Positions 16,695-24,608 of a DNA stretch of 47,647 nt are shown here, in pieces (positions within the stretch are counted from its first letter, which is position 1; every line of letters starts with the position of its first letter). The position numbers were made by a program, and so were the translations under genes. Under the pieces are notes generated by a model. The model was not told the origin of the DNA, did not search any database, and saw only the letters and a list, made by a program, of their open reading frames with translations. The stretch comes from JAAFIP01 sp043721235 (GTDB lineage: Bacteria; Pseudomonadota; Gammaproteobacteria; Burkholderiales; Burkholderiaceae_C), in the NCBI GenBank assembly GCA_043721235.1, contig JAYSRE010000007.1:1-47647 (forward strand). The letters are read 5' to 3'.

Positions 16695-17048
16695 ATGAAA
16701 TACTTGCTACTTTGCCAGTTTCAACCCGCCGCATTTGCCAACATGCCTGCCCAGGCAGGTGCCAGCATCATGCAAGAGATGATGGACTACAACCACCAGT
16801 TGATCCAGGCAGGTGTGTTGTTAGCCGCTGGGCAGCTAGCCCCACCCGAGACAGCGCAGCGCGTGTTTGCTGTGGACGGCCGTATCAGAACCCAGGAAGG
16901 TTTGGCCCTGGCGGGCGATACCCAAATTGGCGGCTACTACCTGATAGACGTGCCCGGCGAGCCAGAAGCCACCGGCTGGGCCGCAAAGTGCCCCGCAGCC
17001 AAGATGGGGGCCTTGGAGGTGCGCCAAGTGGTCTACTCACCCATGTAG
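16695..17048 (+). CDS. YciI/YCII-related domain protein
   Basis: This 117-aa protein has the fold of the YCII/DGPF family: N-terminal strand MKYLLLCQFQPAAF, helix MMDYNHQLIQAGVLLAAGQL, then a second strand region GYYLIDVPGEPEA. The role of the family is poorly defined; some members are found with sigma factors or as small dehydrochlorinase-like enzymes. AAGGA at 16685-16689 sits 5 bp before ATG 16695, supporting this start over the 16614 ATG. It is divergent from the LysR gene and is its most likely target. Confidence 0.8.
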   Translation: MKYLLLCQFQPAAFANMPAQAGASIMQEMMDYNHQLIQAGVLLAAGQLAPPETAQRVFAVDGRIRTQEGLALAGDTQIGGYYLIDVPGEPEATGWAAKCPAAKMGALEVRQVVYSPM

Positions 17049-17163
17049 CGCTCCTGGGCACTTTTTGCCATCGATGCCGGTTATTATTTGTCGCTGTTAC
17101 TGCTTATCGCATTCACCGTTGTGTATGTGTGATGGGTAACCGTCCATTTAAAACCCGCTCGCT

Positions 17164-17553
17164 ATGTCTGCCCTCCATATCACGCTGCTGTTTGCTGGCT
17201 TGTGCGCCCTGCTTCAATGTGCCCTTACCGCGCTGGTGGTTGTACGGCGCATGCAAACCGGCGTGGACTTGATGGATGGCGACGACGCAAAGCTGCTGCA
17301 GCGCATTCGTGCGCATGGTAATTTTGCTGAAACCGTGCCCATGGCCTTGCTGCTGATGGCGCTGCTAGAACTTGAGGGCTTGCCGCCAGTTTGGCTGGTG
17401 TGCTCAGGCCTGGCACTGGTGACAGGCCGTGTGCTGCACATGCTTGGCATGCTGGTCAGCAGCTTAAGGTGGTGCAGGCTGGGCGGCATGGTGCTGACAT
17501 TGGCGGTGATCAGCATTGAAGGCGTATTGTGTCTTTGGGTTTTTCTGCGCTAG
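17164..17553 (+). CDS. MAPEG family inner-membrane protein
   Basis: This 129-aa protein has four predicted membrane segments. The eicosanoid/glutathione-type MAPEG signature appears as LLQRIRAHGNFAETVPMALL (about residues 42-61), with the conserved R-x-H-x-N-x-x-E pattern. The C-terminal helix LTLAVISIEGVLCLWVF ends the protein. Bacterial members are related to microsomal glutathione S-transferases; activity in this protein is not proven. It follows the YCII gene by 115 bp and may be transcribed with it. Downstream lies a decayed toxin remnant. Confidence 0.85.
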   Translation: MSALHITLLFAGLCALLQCALTALVVVRRMQTGVDLMDGDDAKLLQRIRAHGNFAETVPMALLLMALLELEGLPPVWLVCSGLALVTGRVLHMLGMLVSSLRWCRLGGMVLTLAVISIEGVLCLWVFLR

Positions 17554-17666
17554 CTTGCGCTACCGAGTTGCTAAACCATGGTTTGAGAGTCATCCCAGGT
17601 AAACCGCCTGAGCCTGTGCCGGCCCTTTCCATGGTCAAGCTGCGTGCCAACGGACTGCCTGTTTGA

Positions 17667-17858
17667 TACCAGTGTCTGGCTAAGGCGTATGGCGTACAAG
17701 GCATGTCAAACAATGACGCACTGGTGGCGCTAGATGCTTTACTTGCACTGCCGCAAGTCAGTGTGCGTGAAGAGTCGCTGGGAGTTTTCGGGCTCTGGCG
17801 AGCCTTGGCTGCCACCGATACCGCGTCGCACAATGTATGGATGGACGCTTACTTCGCC
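17667..17858 (+). pseudogene. Remnant of a PIN-domain (VapC-type) toxin gene
   Basis: The frame reading AKAYGVQGMSNNDALVALDA, then VFGLWRALAA and VWMDAYFA resembles the middle and later part of VapC-like PIN toxins, where a W-x-D-A-Y acidic motif is typical. The N-terminal part with the first catalytic Asp is missing. A TGA (17664-17666) lies immediately before the frame, and its end runs into the msrA stop. In the same frame just upstream (17555-17663), LLNHGLRVIPGKPPEPVPAL could be the tail of the antitoxin, which is more speculative. The pieces fit a decayed vapBC module. Homology is from pattern memory only. Confidence 0.5.
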
Positions 17859-18400
17859 AACCGCGCAAACGTCTTGCGAAATTTGGCCACCTTGGGCGCT
17901 GCCACCGCCATGCAATAACCTTGCGTGGGGTTGCGGGCAAAGTAGTCTTGGTGGTAGTCCTCGGCGGCGCTGTAGTTGGCCAGGGGTAGCACCTCGGTAA
18001 CCATCGCACTGCTGTAGTGTTTGCTGGCAGTCAGCTGGGCAACGATCTCGTCAGCAACTAACTTTTGCTCTGTGGTGGCATAGTAAATACCGCTGCGGTA
18101 CTGCGTGCCTTGGTCATTGCCTTGGCGGTTCAAGGTAGTGGGGTCGTGAATGACGAAGAAAATTTCCAGCACCTCGCGGGTGGAAATTACCTGTGGGTCG
18201 TACACTAGTTTGACTACTTCGTTGTGCCCTGTGCGGCCGCTGCACACTTGCTCGTAGGTGGGGTTAATGGTTTGGCCGTTGCTATAGCCAGACTCTACAT
18301 CCAGCACACCGCGCACGGCCACGTAGACAGACTCGGTGCACCAAAAACAGCCACCACCCAGGGTAATGGTTTGGGCACTGGAAGGGAAATTAGTTGACAC
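17849..18400 (-). CDS. msrA: Peptide-methionine (S)-S-oxide reductase MsrA
   Basis: This 183-aa protein carries the MsrA active site GGGCFWCTESVY (catalytic Cys at about residue 18) and the family segments SGYSNGQ, GHNEVV and FFVIHDPTTLNRQGND. It reduces methionine-S-sulfoxide in damaged proteins. The start is GTG 18400. The C-terminus is Cys-poor (one Cys at YCMAVAA could be the resolving residue). The gene lies divergent from gcdH and its stop abuts a toxin remnant. Confidence 0.95.
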   Translation of the reverse strand: MSTNFPSSAQTITLGGGCFWCTESVYVAVRGVLDVESGYSNGQTINPTYEQVCSGRTGHNEVVKLVYDPQVISTREVLEIFFVIHDPTTLNRQGNDQGTQYRSGIYYATTEQKLVADEIVAQLTASKHYSSAMVTEVLPLANYSAAEDYHQDYFARNPTQGYCMAVAAPKVAKFRKTFARLAK

Positions 18401-18420
18401 TTAAAGCATCTCCATAAAAT
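18394..18420 (+). promoter_or_regulatory. Possible sigma-70 promoter for gcdH
   Basis: TTGACA (18394-18399) and TAAAAT (18415-18420) are near-consensus hexamers but only 15 bp apart, shorter than ideal. They lie 60 bp before the gcdH start; the -35 overlaps the msrA start codon on the other strand. Confidence 0.3.
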
Positions 18421-18479
18421 TCGTTAAACTGTTGCCATAGTACAGCGTATGTGCACTGCACACCACCCAAGGATTGTCC

Positions 18480-19709
18480 ATGAAACGCGATGCCCTCCCC
18501 ACCAAAGCTGTCTTTGACTGGCAAGACCCATTTTTGCTGCGCGAACAGCTCACCGATGACGAGCGCGCGGTGCAAGAGGCAGCGCACCAGTTTTGCCAAG
18601 ACAAACTGCAAACCCGCGTGCTGATGGCCGCGCGGCACGAGAAGTTTGACCGCGAGATCATGACCGAAGCCGGCGCTATGGGTTTTTTAGGCTCCACGAT
18701 TGAAGGCTACGGCTGCGCGGGGCTCAACTATGTATCTTACGGCTTGGTAGCCCGCGAGGTAGAGCGTGTAGACAGCGGCTACCGCAGCGCCATCAGCGTG
18801 CAAAGCTCGCTGGTAATGCACCCTATTAACGAATACGGCAACGAAGCGCAACGCCAAAAATACCTGCCCAAATTAGCCACTGGCGAATGGGTAGGCTGTT
18901 TTGGCCTGACCGAGCCTAACCACGGTAGCGACCCGGCCAGCATGCTTACCCGCGCCAAGCCCGCAGTACGCGACGGCGTAGACGGCTACATCGTCAATGG
19001 CGCGAAGATGTGGATCACCAACAGCCCGATTGCCGATGTATTTGTGGTGTGGGCCAAGCTGCAAAACGAAGACGGCACCGTGGGCGGCCAAGAAGCCATT
19101 CGCGGCTTCGTGCTGGAAAAAGGCATGAAGGGCTTAACCGCCCCCAAAATCGAAGGCAAGATGAGCCTGCGTGCCAGCATTACCGGCGAGATAGTGATGG
19201 ACGGCGTGTTTGTGCCACAGGCTAATTTACTGCCCAATGTGAGCGGCCTAAAAGGCCCATTTGGTTGCCTGAACAAAGCGCGCTACGGCATAGCCTGGGG
19301 CGCTTTGGGTGCAGCAGAGTTTTGCTGGCAAGCTGCCCGCCAGTACACCCTGGACCGCCAACAGTTTGGCCGCCCCTTGGCGCAAAACCAGTTGATTCAA
19401 AAGAAGCTGGCCGACATGCAAACCGAGATCACCCTGGGCCTGCAAGGCTGCCTGCGTGTGGGCCGCCTGATGGACGAAGGCAAGGCGGTGCCTGAGATGA
19501 TCAGCCTGGTTAAACGCAACTCTTGCGGCAAGGCCCTGGACATTGCCCGCATGGCGCGCGATATGCACGGCGGCAACGGCATTCACGACGAATACCACGT
19601 GATTCGCCACATGGTGAACCTGGAAGCTGTCAACACCTACGAAGGCACCCACGATGTGCATGCGCTGATCCTGGGCCGGGCGCAGACGGGGCTTCAGGCG
19701 TTTTACTGA
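18480..19709 (+). CDS. gcdH: Glutaryl-CoA dehydrogenase
   Basis: This 409-aa acyl-CoA dehydrogenase closely resembles glutaryl-CoA dehydrogenases: FDWQDPFLLREQLTDDE at the N-terminus, CFGLTEPNHGSDPASM (flavin/substrate region) and ARDMHGGNGI. NTYEGTHDVHALILGRA includes the catalytic Glu region near residue 387. It oxidatively decarboxylates glutaryl-CoA to crotonyl-CoA in lysine/tryptophan breakdown, passing electrons to ETF, whose genes are at the right end of this window. AAGGA at 18469-18473 supports ATG 18480 over the TTG at 18474. It is monocistronic; the usual CoA-transferase neighbour is not here. Confidence 0.92.
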   Translation: MKRDALPTKAVFDWQDPFLLREQLTDDERAVQEAAHQFCQDKLQTRVLMAARHEKFDREIMTEAGAMGFLGSTIEGYGCAGLNYVSYGLVAREVERVDSGYRSAISVQSSLVMHPINEYGNEAQRQKYLPKLATGEWVGCFGLTEPNHGSDPASMLTRAKPAVRDGVDGYIVNGAKMWITNSPIADVFVVWAKLQNEDGTVGGQEAIRGFVLEKGMKGLTAPKIEGKMSLRASITGEIVMDGVFVPQANLLPNVSGLKGPFGCLNKARYGIAWGALGAAEFCWQAARQYTLDRQQFGRPLAQNQLIQKKLADMQTEITLGLQGCLRVGRLMDEGKAVPEMISLVKRNSCGKALDIARMARDMHGGNGIHDEYHVIRHMVNLEAVNTYEGTHDVHALILGRAQTGLQAFY

Positions 19710-19732
19710 TGTAGTAGCGTTTTTTAGCCTTT

Positions 19733-19789
19733 TAGCCATACCGCCCAAGGAAATGCTGATTGATTAGCTATTATTTGTATAGTAACTAG
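19733..19789 (+). repeat. Interspersed repeat copy E (intergenic, reaches the dusA stop)
   Basis: Core at 19743-19757, spacer GATTGATT, then AGCTATTATTTGTATAGTA. The tail ends in ACTAG, which holds the dusA stop codon on the opposite strand. Confidence 0.9.
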
Positions 19790-20823
19790 TCAGCAGTGTA
19801 GGCCGCCCTGGCAGCCTGTGCCAGTGCATATACCGCCCGTGCAGGCTGCGGCTTTAAGCGGTGGTCGCTCCATACCTGGCGCCATAGCCGCGCACCACTT
19901 TGGCCATGGCGCAGGCCCAGCATGTGGCGGGCTATGGCATACCAGGGCGTGCCTTTGGCAGTAAATTCACGCTCCATGTACAGCAGCATCTGCTCTTCTA
20001 CGCTACCTCGCGTGATGCTGGTTTGCAAAGCGCCGGTGCCCTGTGCAGCGCCATAAAACTGCGCGTCCCACTGCGCCAGCCACCACGGGTTATGGTAGGC
20101 CTCACGCCCTACCATGACGCCATCCACATGGGCCAGTTCATGCACTACCTGTTCAGCTGTGTTGATGCCGCCATTCAGGGCAATCACCAAATGCGGGAAA
20201 TCTTTTTTAAGCTGGTGTACCAGCTCGTAGCGCAGCGGCGGTACTTCACGGTTTTGTTTGGGCGACAGGCCTTGCAGCCAGGCATTGCGCGCATGCACAA
20301 TAAACACGCCGCAGCCCGCGTCGGCCACGGTGCCCACAAAATCGCGCACAAAGGCGTAGCTCTCGGTTTTGTCGATGCCAATGCGGTGCTTGACGGTGAC
20401 CGGAATGTCCACCACATCGCGCATGGCTTTTACACAGTCGGCCACCAGTGCTGGCTCGGCCATCAGGCACGCGCCAAACGCACCGCGTTGCACCCGCTCG
20501 CTGGGGCAGCCGCAGTTCAGGTTAATCTCGTTGTAGCCCCACTGCGCGCCCAGCTGCGCGGCTTTGGCCAAGTCTGCTGGCTCGCTGCCGCCCAGCTGCA
20601 GCGCCACGGGGTGCTCCTGGGCATTAAAGTCCAAATGGCGCGGCACATCGCCATGCAGCAGCGCACCGGTAGTCACCATCTCGGTGTACAGCAGGGTGTT
20701 TTGGGTGAGCAGGCGGTGAAAGTAGCGGCAGTGGCGGTCAGTCCAGTCCATCATGGGTGCGACGGATAACTTCCAGCCGCCTGGCCATGGCGGGTTAGTC
20801 AATAGAGATTGGCGTGAAGGCAT
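19786..20823 (-). CDS. dusA: tRNA-dihydrouridine synthase A
   Basis: This 345-aa flavoprotein reduces uridine to dihydrouridine in the D-loop of tRNA (positions 20/20a in DusA). Family motifs are visible: VAPMMDWTDRHCRYF, NLNCGCPSERVQ (catalytic Cys), TVKHRIGID and MVGREAYHNPW. I chose ATG 20823; a GTG at 20856 would add 11 residues. Its TAG stop (19786-19788) lies in the tail of an interspersed repeat (19733-19789), suggesting that the repeat set or altered the C-terminus. queG lies 45 bp upstream on the same strand, so the two tRNA-modification genes may be co-transcribed. Confidence 0.93.
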   Translation of the reverse strand: MPSRQSLLTNPPWPGGWKLSVAPMMDWTDRHCRYFHRLLTQNTLLYTEMVTTGALLHGDVPRHLDFNAQEHPVALQLGGSEPADLAKAAQLGAQWGYNEINLNCGCPSERVQRGAFGACLMAEPALVADCVKAMRDVVDIPVTVKHRIGIDKTESYAFVRDFVGTVADAGCGVFIVHARNAWLQGLSPKQNREVPPLRYELVHQLKKDFPHLVIALNGGINTAEQVVHELAHVDGVMVGREAYHNPWWLAQWDAQFYGAAQGTGALQTSITRGSVEEQMLLYMEREFTAKGTPWYAIARHMLGLRHGQSGARLWRQVWSDHRLKPQPARAVYALAQAARAAYTAD

Positions 20824-20868
20824 AGCGCTATTATCCCCACCAAAAGACGCAACCACGTCAGTAAAGTG

Positions 20869-21978
20869 CTAAACCGCAATTGCTCCCTGAGCCCTGTTTA
20901 ATGCCCAGGCAATATGCTCTGCAACCAGTGGCGTTGCAGTTGCCAGCGCAGTAACCAGCGCAGTACGCGCACGGTCAATGGCTTCTCCGGTCAGCGCCAA
21001 ATCTTTTTCAACATGCAGCGCATTGCCCATAGCGACCGCAATGTTCCTCTGCCAACGTGCATGCCCTATGCGCCGTATCGGGCTGCCTTCGGTGTGCTTT
21101 AAAAACTCTGCCTCTGTCCAGCCCAGCAAGGTCACAAGCTGCTGGCCGGTTAGGCCCGCACGCTCATCAAAATCGGGCAAGGCGCTGCGCTGGGCGAACT
21201 TGTTCCACGGGCAAATTAGCTGGCAGTCGTCGCAGCCGTAGATGCGGTTGCCTATCAGCGGGCGCAGCTCCAGGGGGATAGGGCCTGCATGCTCAATGGT
21301 TAAATACGAAATGCAGCGGCGTGCATCCAGCAGGCCTGGCGACAGGATGGCGCGTGTGGGGCACACGCCAATGCAGGCTGTGCAGGTGCCGCAGTGCGCG
21401 CTGCTGGGTTCAGTGAATGGTAAAGCTATGTCAATGTAAATTTCACCTAAAAAGAACATGCTGCCCGCCTCGCGTGACAGGGTCAGCGTGTGTTTGCCGC
21501 GCCAGCCCAGGCCGCTGCGGGTGGCCAGCTCTACCTCCAGCACAGGGGCTGAGTCTGTGAAGGCCCTGCAACCTAGCGGCCCTACGTGTGCGGCAATACG
21601 TTGGGCCAACTTTTGCAATCGGTTGCGCAACACTTTGTGATAGTCGCGGCCTCGGGCGTAGAGTGACACAATGGCTTCACTGGGATGGTTTAATCTATCA
21701 AATTCGATAGCTTGCCAGCCAATTGGCGTGCTGCTTGGGAGATAATCCATGCGTGCAGTGATAACGCTTGCGGTGCCGGGCACCAGCTCTGCGGGGCGGG
21801 CGCGCTTCATGCCGTGGCTGGCCATGTAGTGCATGCTGCCATGAAAGCCCTTGTCTAGCCAAGCCTGCAGTCCGGGCTCGGCTGTGCTCAAATCAATCGG
21901 GGCTACGCCAATGTGCGAAAACCCCAGTTCTGTCGCCCAGTGGCGAATGTTGGAGAGAAGTTGAATACGGTGGGTCAC
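20869..21978 (-). CDS. queG: Epoxyqueuosine reductase
   Basis: This 369-aa cobalamin- and Fe-S-dependent enzyme makes the last step of queuosine synthesis in tRNA. Two [4Fe-4S] ferredoxin-type motifs are seen: CGTCTACIGVCPTRAI and GCDDCQLICPWNK. The N-terminal part has the family segments LGFSHIGVAPIDL and ARGRDYHK. The start is taken as GTG 21978; the open frame runs further upstream, but there it is antisense to tsaE and unlike the family. The start region overlaps that of tsaE head to head. An AT-rich patch at 21688-21712 may be a degenerate repeat tail. Confidence 0.92.
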   Translation of the reverse strand: MTHRIQLLSNIRHWATELGFSHIGVAPIDLSTAEPGLQAWLDKGFHGSMHYMASHGMKRARPAELVPGTASVITARMDYLPSSTPIGWQAIEFDRLNHPSEAIVSLYARGRDYHKVLRNRLQKLAQRIAAHVGPLGCRAFTDSAPVLEVELATRSGLGWRGKHTLTLSREAGSMFFLGEIYIDIALPFTEPSSAHCGTCTACIGVCPTRAILSPGLLDARRCISYLTIEHAGPIPLELRPLIGNRIYGCDDCQLICPWNKFAQRSALPDFDERAGLTGQQLVTLLGWTEAEFLKHTEGSPIRRIGHARWQRNIAVAMGNALHVEKDLALTGEAIDRARTALVTALATATPLVAEHIAWALNRAQGAIAV

Positions 21979-22440
21979 GGTGCTTTGATTGTAGAAACAT
22001 CTGCGTGGGCTAGCGAAGTGGCCACGCAAGCTTGGGCGACAGCGTTGTCTACCAAGCCTGCATTGCGTAATGCCATCATAGAGCTGCATGGCGACCTGGG
22101 CGCTGGCAAAACCACCCTGGTGCGCCACCTGCTGCGCGCACTGGGCGTGCAGGGCCGCGTAAAAAGCCCTAGCTACGCGGTGGTAGAGCCGCACCAATTG
22201 GGCGATTTGACCATTTCGCATTTTGACTTTTACCGCTTTACTGACCCGCGCGAATGGGAAGACGCAGGCTTTAGAGACAGCTTTGCGGCCCCTGGCCTTA
22301 AGCTGATTGAATGGGCCGACAACGCCCGAGCCGCCCTGCCCGTGCCCGACCTGTCCATCCACATGACGGTGCAAGCGGACGACAGCCGCAGCGTGGTTAT
22401 CAAAGCTTGGACCGCAGTGGGCCAAGCGCTGCTGGCATGA
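21970..22440 (+). CDS. tsaE: tRNA threonylcarbamoyladenosine biosynthesis ATPase TsaE
   Basis: TsaE is the P-loop ATPase that works with TsaB and TsaD to make t6A37 in ANN-decoding tRNAs. The Walker A motif appears as GDLGAGKTTLVRHLLRALG, followed by KSPSYAVVEPH and HFDFYRFTDPREWEDAG. The start is uncertain: GTG 21970 (156 aa, normal length), TTG 21985, or ATG 21913 (175 aa, overlapping queG by 66 bp). It is head to head with queG, and its stop overlaps the amidase start by ATGA, so tsaE and amiC are translationally coupled. Confidence 0.92.
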   Translation: MGHGALIVETSAWASEVATQAWATALSTKPALRNAIIELHGDLGAGKTTLVRHLLRALGVQGRVKSPSYAVVEPHQLGDLTISHFDFYRFTDPREWEDAGFRDSFAAPGLKLIEWADNARAALPVPDLSIHMTVQADDSRSVVIKAWTAVGQALLA

Positions 22441-23780
22441 CGTTACCACTGCAGTCCATCACCCGGCGTCAAGTTGTGGGCGCTGGCACGCTGGTACTGC
22501 TGCTAACCAAGGCAGATATTGCATGGGGCGCTACTATTTTGGCGGTGCGGGTGTGGCCCGCAGACGACTACACGCGCGTCACCATTGAGAGCGACGGCAT
22601 ACTTGCCACCAAGCAACTGTTTGTGGGCACACCTCCGCGCTTGGCCGTAGACATTGAAGGCGTAGAACTGAGCACCGAGTTGCGCGAGCTGGTAGGCCGT
22701 GTCAAACCCAACGACCCCTACATCAGCGGTATCCGTGTGGGGCAAAACGCACCCGGCGTAGTGCGGCTGGTGATTGACCTTAAACAAAACGCCCTGCCCC
22801 AGGTGTTTAACCTGCCGCCCGTAGCCGCCTACCAGCACCGCTTGGTCCTAGACCTGTACCCGGCAGTGGTGGCAGACCCGCTAGAGGCGTTAATCAGAGA
22901 GCGCATGAACGATGCCACTGCGCCAGCGGCTACCCCTACCGCACGAGACCCACTGGGGGAGCTGATAGCGCAGCAATCTGCGCGCCCCAGCAGCAGCGCG
23001 CCCAGCGCCCCCCCACCCAAACCGCCCGTTGCCAGCACGCCAGCGTCCAAAACTGACCGCCTGATCGTCATAGCGCTAGACCCCGGCCACGGCGGTGAAG
23101 ACCCCGGTGCCATTGGCCCGCAGGGCACGCAAGAGAAAGACATCGTGTTGTCAGTAGCACTTAAACTGCGCCAGCGCATCAACGCCACCACCATCAACGG
23201 CAACCCCATGCGCGCCTTTTTGACGCGCGATGCCGACTTTTTTGTACCGCTGCATGTGCGTGTACAAAAAGCCCAAAAGGTACAGGCCGATTTGTTCATT
23301 AGCATCCACGCCGATGCCTTCGCCGTGCCCACTGCACGCGGTGCCAGTGTATTTGCCCTAAGCGACAAAGGGGCCTCTAGCGCCGCCGCCAAATACATGG
23401 CAGACAAAGAAAACAAAGCCGACCTGATTGGCGGCGTGAATGTCAAGGTCAAAGACCTCAGCGTGCAACGCGCCATCCTGGACATGAGCACCACAGCGCA
23501 GATCAATGACAGCCTCAAACTGGGTGGCCATTTGCTAGGCGAGATCGGCAGCTTTGCCAAGCTGCACAAACCGCGTGTAGAGCAAGCTGGTTTTGCGGTG
23601 CTCAAGGCGCCCGACATTCCCAGCATATTGATAGAAACTGCCTTTATCAGTAACCCCGAAGAAGAGCAGCGCCTGCGCAGCCAAGACTACCAAGACCAGC
23701 TGGCCGATGCCATGCTGCGCGGCCTGCAGCGCTACTTTGCCAAGAACCCGCCGCTGGCGCGGACGCGGACCAGCTCGTAG
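22437..23780 (+). CDS. amiC: N-acetylmuramoyl-L-alanine amidase (AmiC type, AMIN + Amidase_3)
   Basis: This 447-aa protein has a Tat-like signal (ITRRQVVGAGTLVLLL, residues ~8-23), as in E. coli AmiC. An AMIN domain follows (TILAVRVWPADDYTRVTIES onward), then a Pro/Ser/Ala linker and a zinc amidase domain (ALDPGHGGEDPGAIG with the first His ligand; SIHADAF; a Glu in PSILIETAFISN). It splits septal peptidoglycan during division. It starts within the tsaE stop. NlpD, the usual AmiC activator, is encoded at 39093-40133. Confidence 0.92.
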   Translation: MTLPLQSITRRQVVGAGTLVLLLTKADIAWGATILAVRVWPADDYTRVTIESDGILATKQLFVGTPPRLAVDIEGVELSTELRELVGRVKPNDPYISGIRVGQNAPGVVRLVIDLKQNALPQVFNLPPVAAYQHRLVLDLYPAVVADPLEALIRERMNDATAPAATPTARDPLGELIAQQSARPSSSAPSAPPPKPPVASTPASKTDRLIVIALDPGHGGEDPGAIGPQGTQEKDIVLSVALKLRQRINATTINGNPMRAFLTRDADFFVPLHVRVQKAQKVQADLFISIHADAFAVPTARGASVFALSDKGASSAAAKYMADKENKADLIGGVNVKVKDLSVQRAILDMSTTAQINDSLKLGGHLLGEIGSFAKLHKPRVEQAGFAVLKAPDIPSILIETAFISNPEEEQRLRSQDYQDQLADAMLRGLQRYFAKNPPLARTRTSS

Positions 23781-23880
23781 GTTCAATTTCACCAGCTTCA
23801 AGTATTTTCAGGCGTTAATTTAGGTGCTGGTACCAGGCTTTTGCCTAATTTCAACATGGGCCAATTTGGGCGGCAAAAAA

Positions 23881-24528
23881 CTAGGCTTTTGCCTCAGCCC
23901 GGCTGGCCTTCCATGTCCCAAACAATGCAATCAGCCCGGGCACGATGATCAGTGCCCAAATGATTTTGGACAGGTTGGCTTGCACCCACGGCAGGTTGCC
24001 AAAAAAGTAGCCTGCAGAGCACAAGCCCACCACCCAAATTACCGCACCCACCACGTTGTACAGCGTGAATTTTCCGCGCGACATCTCGGCCACACCCGCC
24101 ACAAAAGGCACAAATGTGCGAACGAATGGCATGAACCGGGCCAAAATGATGGTCACGCCGCCGTAGGTTTCATAAAAAGTGTGGGCTTTGTTGAAAGCGT
24201 TTTTGTTAAAAAACTTAGAGTCCTCCCACTGGAACACTTTAGGGCCAAAGTAGCGGCCAATGGTGTAATTGCACTGGTCGCCCAAAATAGCCGCAGCCAA
24301 CAGCACTCCCATGGCAATGGGCAGGCTGATGAGCCCAATACCGCACAGAGCGCCGGTAATAAACAGCAGCGAGTCGCCCGGTAAAAACGGCATCACCACC
24401 ACACCGGTTTCGGTAAACACGATGGCGAACAACAGCACATAGACCCAAGCGCCATAGGTGGCGACAAAATCTTTGAGATGTACGTCAACATGCAGGATGA
24501 AGTCTAAAAGAAAAGTCAGTAGTTCCAT
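23881..24528 (-). CDS. DedA family membrane protein
   Basis: This 215-aa protein has the VTT/DedA core: ETGVVVMPFLPGDSLLF (about residues 46-62), GDQCNYTIGRYFG, and ARFMPFVRTFVPFVAGVAEM (about 137-156) with the conserved F-x-R-x-x-P arginine. Four to five hydrophobic segments are present. DedA proteins are inner-membrane lipid (undecaprenyl-phosphate or phospholipid) flippases in several species. ATG 24528 was chosen because the longer frame reads into the mutL promoter area. It is divergent from mutL and convergent with amiC. Confidence 0.9.
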   Translation of the reverse strand: MELLTFLLDFILHVDVHLKDFVATYGAWVYVLLFAIVFTETGVVVMPFLPGDSLLFITGALCGIGLISLPIAMGVLLAAAILGDQCNYTIGRYFGPKVFQWEDSKFFNKNAFNKAHTFYETYGGVTIILARFMPFVRTFVPFVAGVAEMSRGKFTLYNVVGAVIWVVGLCSAGYFFGNLPWVQANLSKIIWALIIVPGLIALFGTWKASRAEAKA

Positions 24529-24608
24529 GGAGCCTATTATTACAGGCGCTGCGCAGCGATCAAGGCGCAGTTTGCAACCAGACTGGCCAGCGCCTCTACA
24601 ATTGGTGG

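Noticed and set aside
19900..20769. A 289-aa open frame on the plus strand opposite dusA
   Set aside because: DusA motifs on the other strand are decisive; the plus-strand product is His/Ala/Gln-rich and typical of an antisense shadow.
21979..22449. Upstream extension of the queG frame on the minus strand
   Set aside because: It is antisense to tsaE, which has clear Walker A and family motifs.
23835..23893. AGGCTTTTGCCT hairpins as terminators between amiC and dedA
   Set aside because: Stems are only 4 bp and one copy lies in the dedA coding end; no convincing T-run follows.
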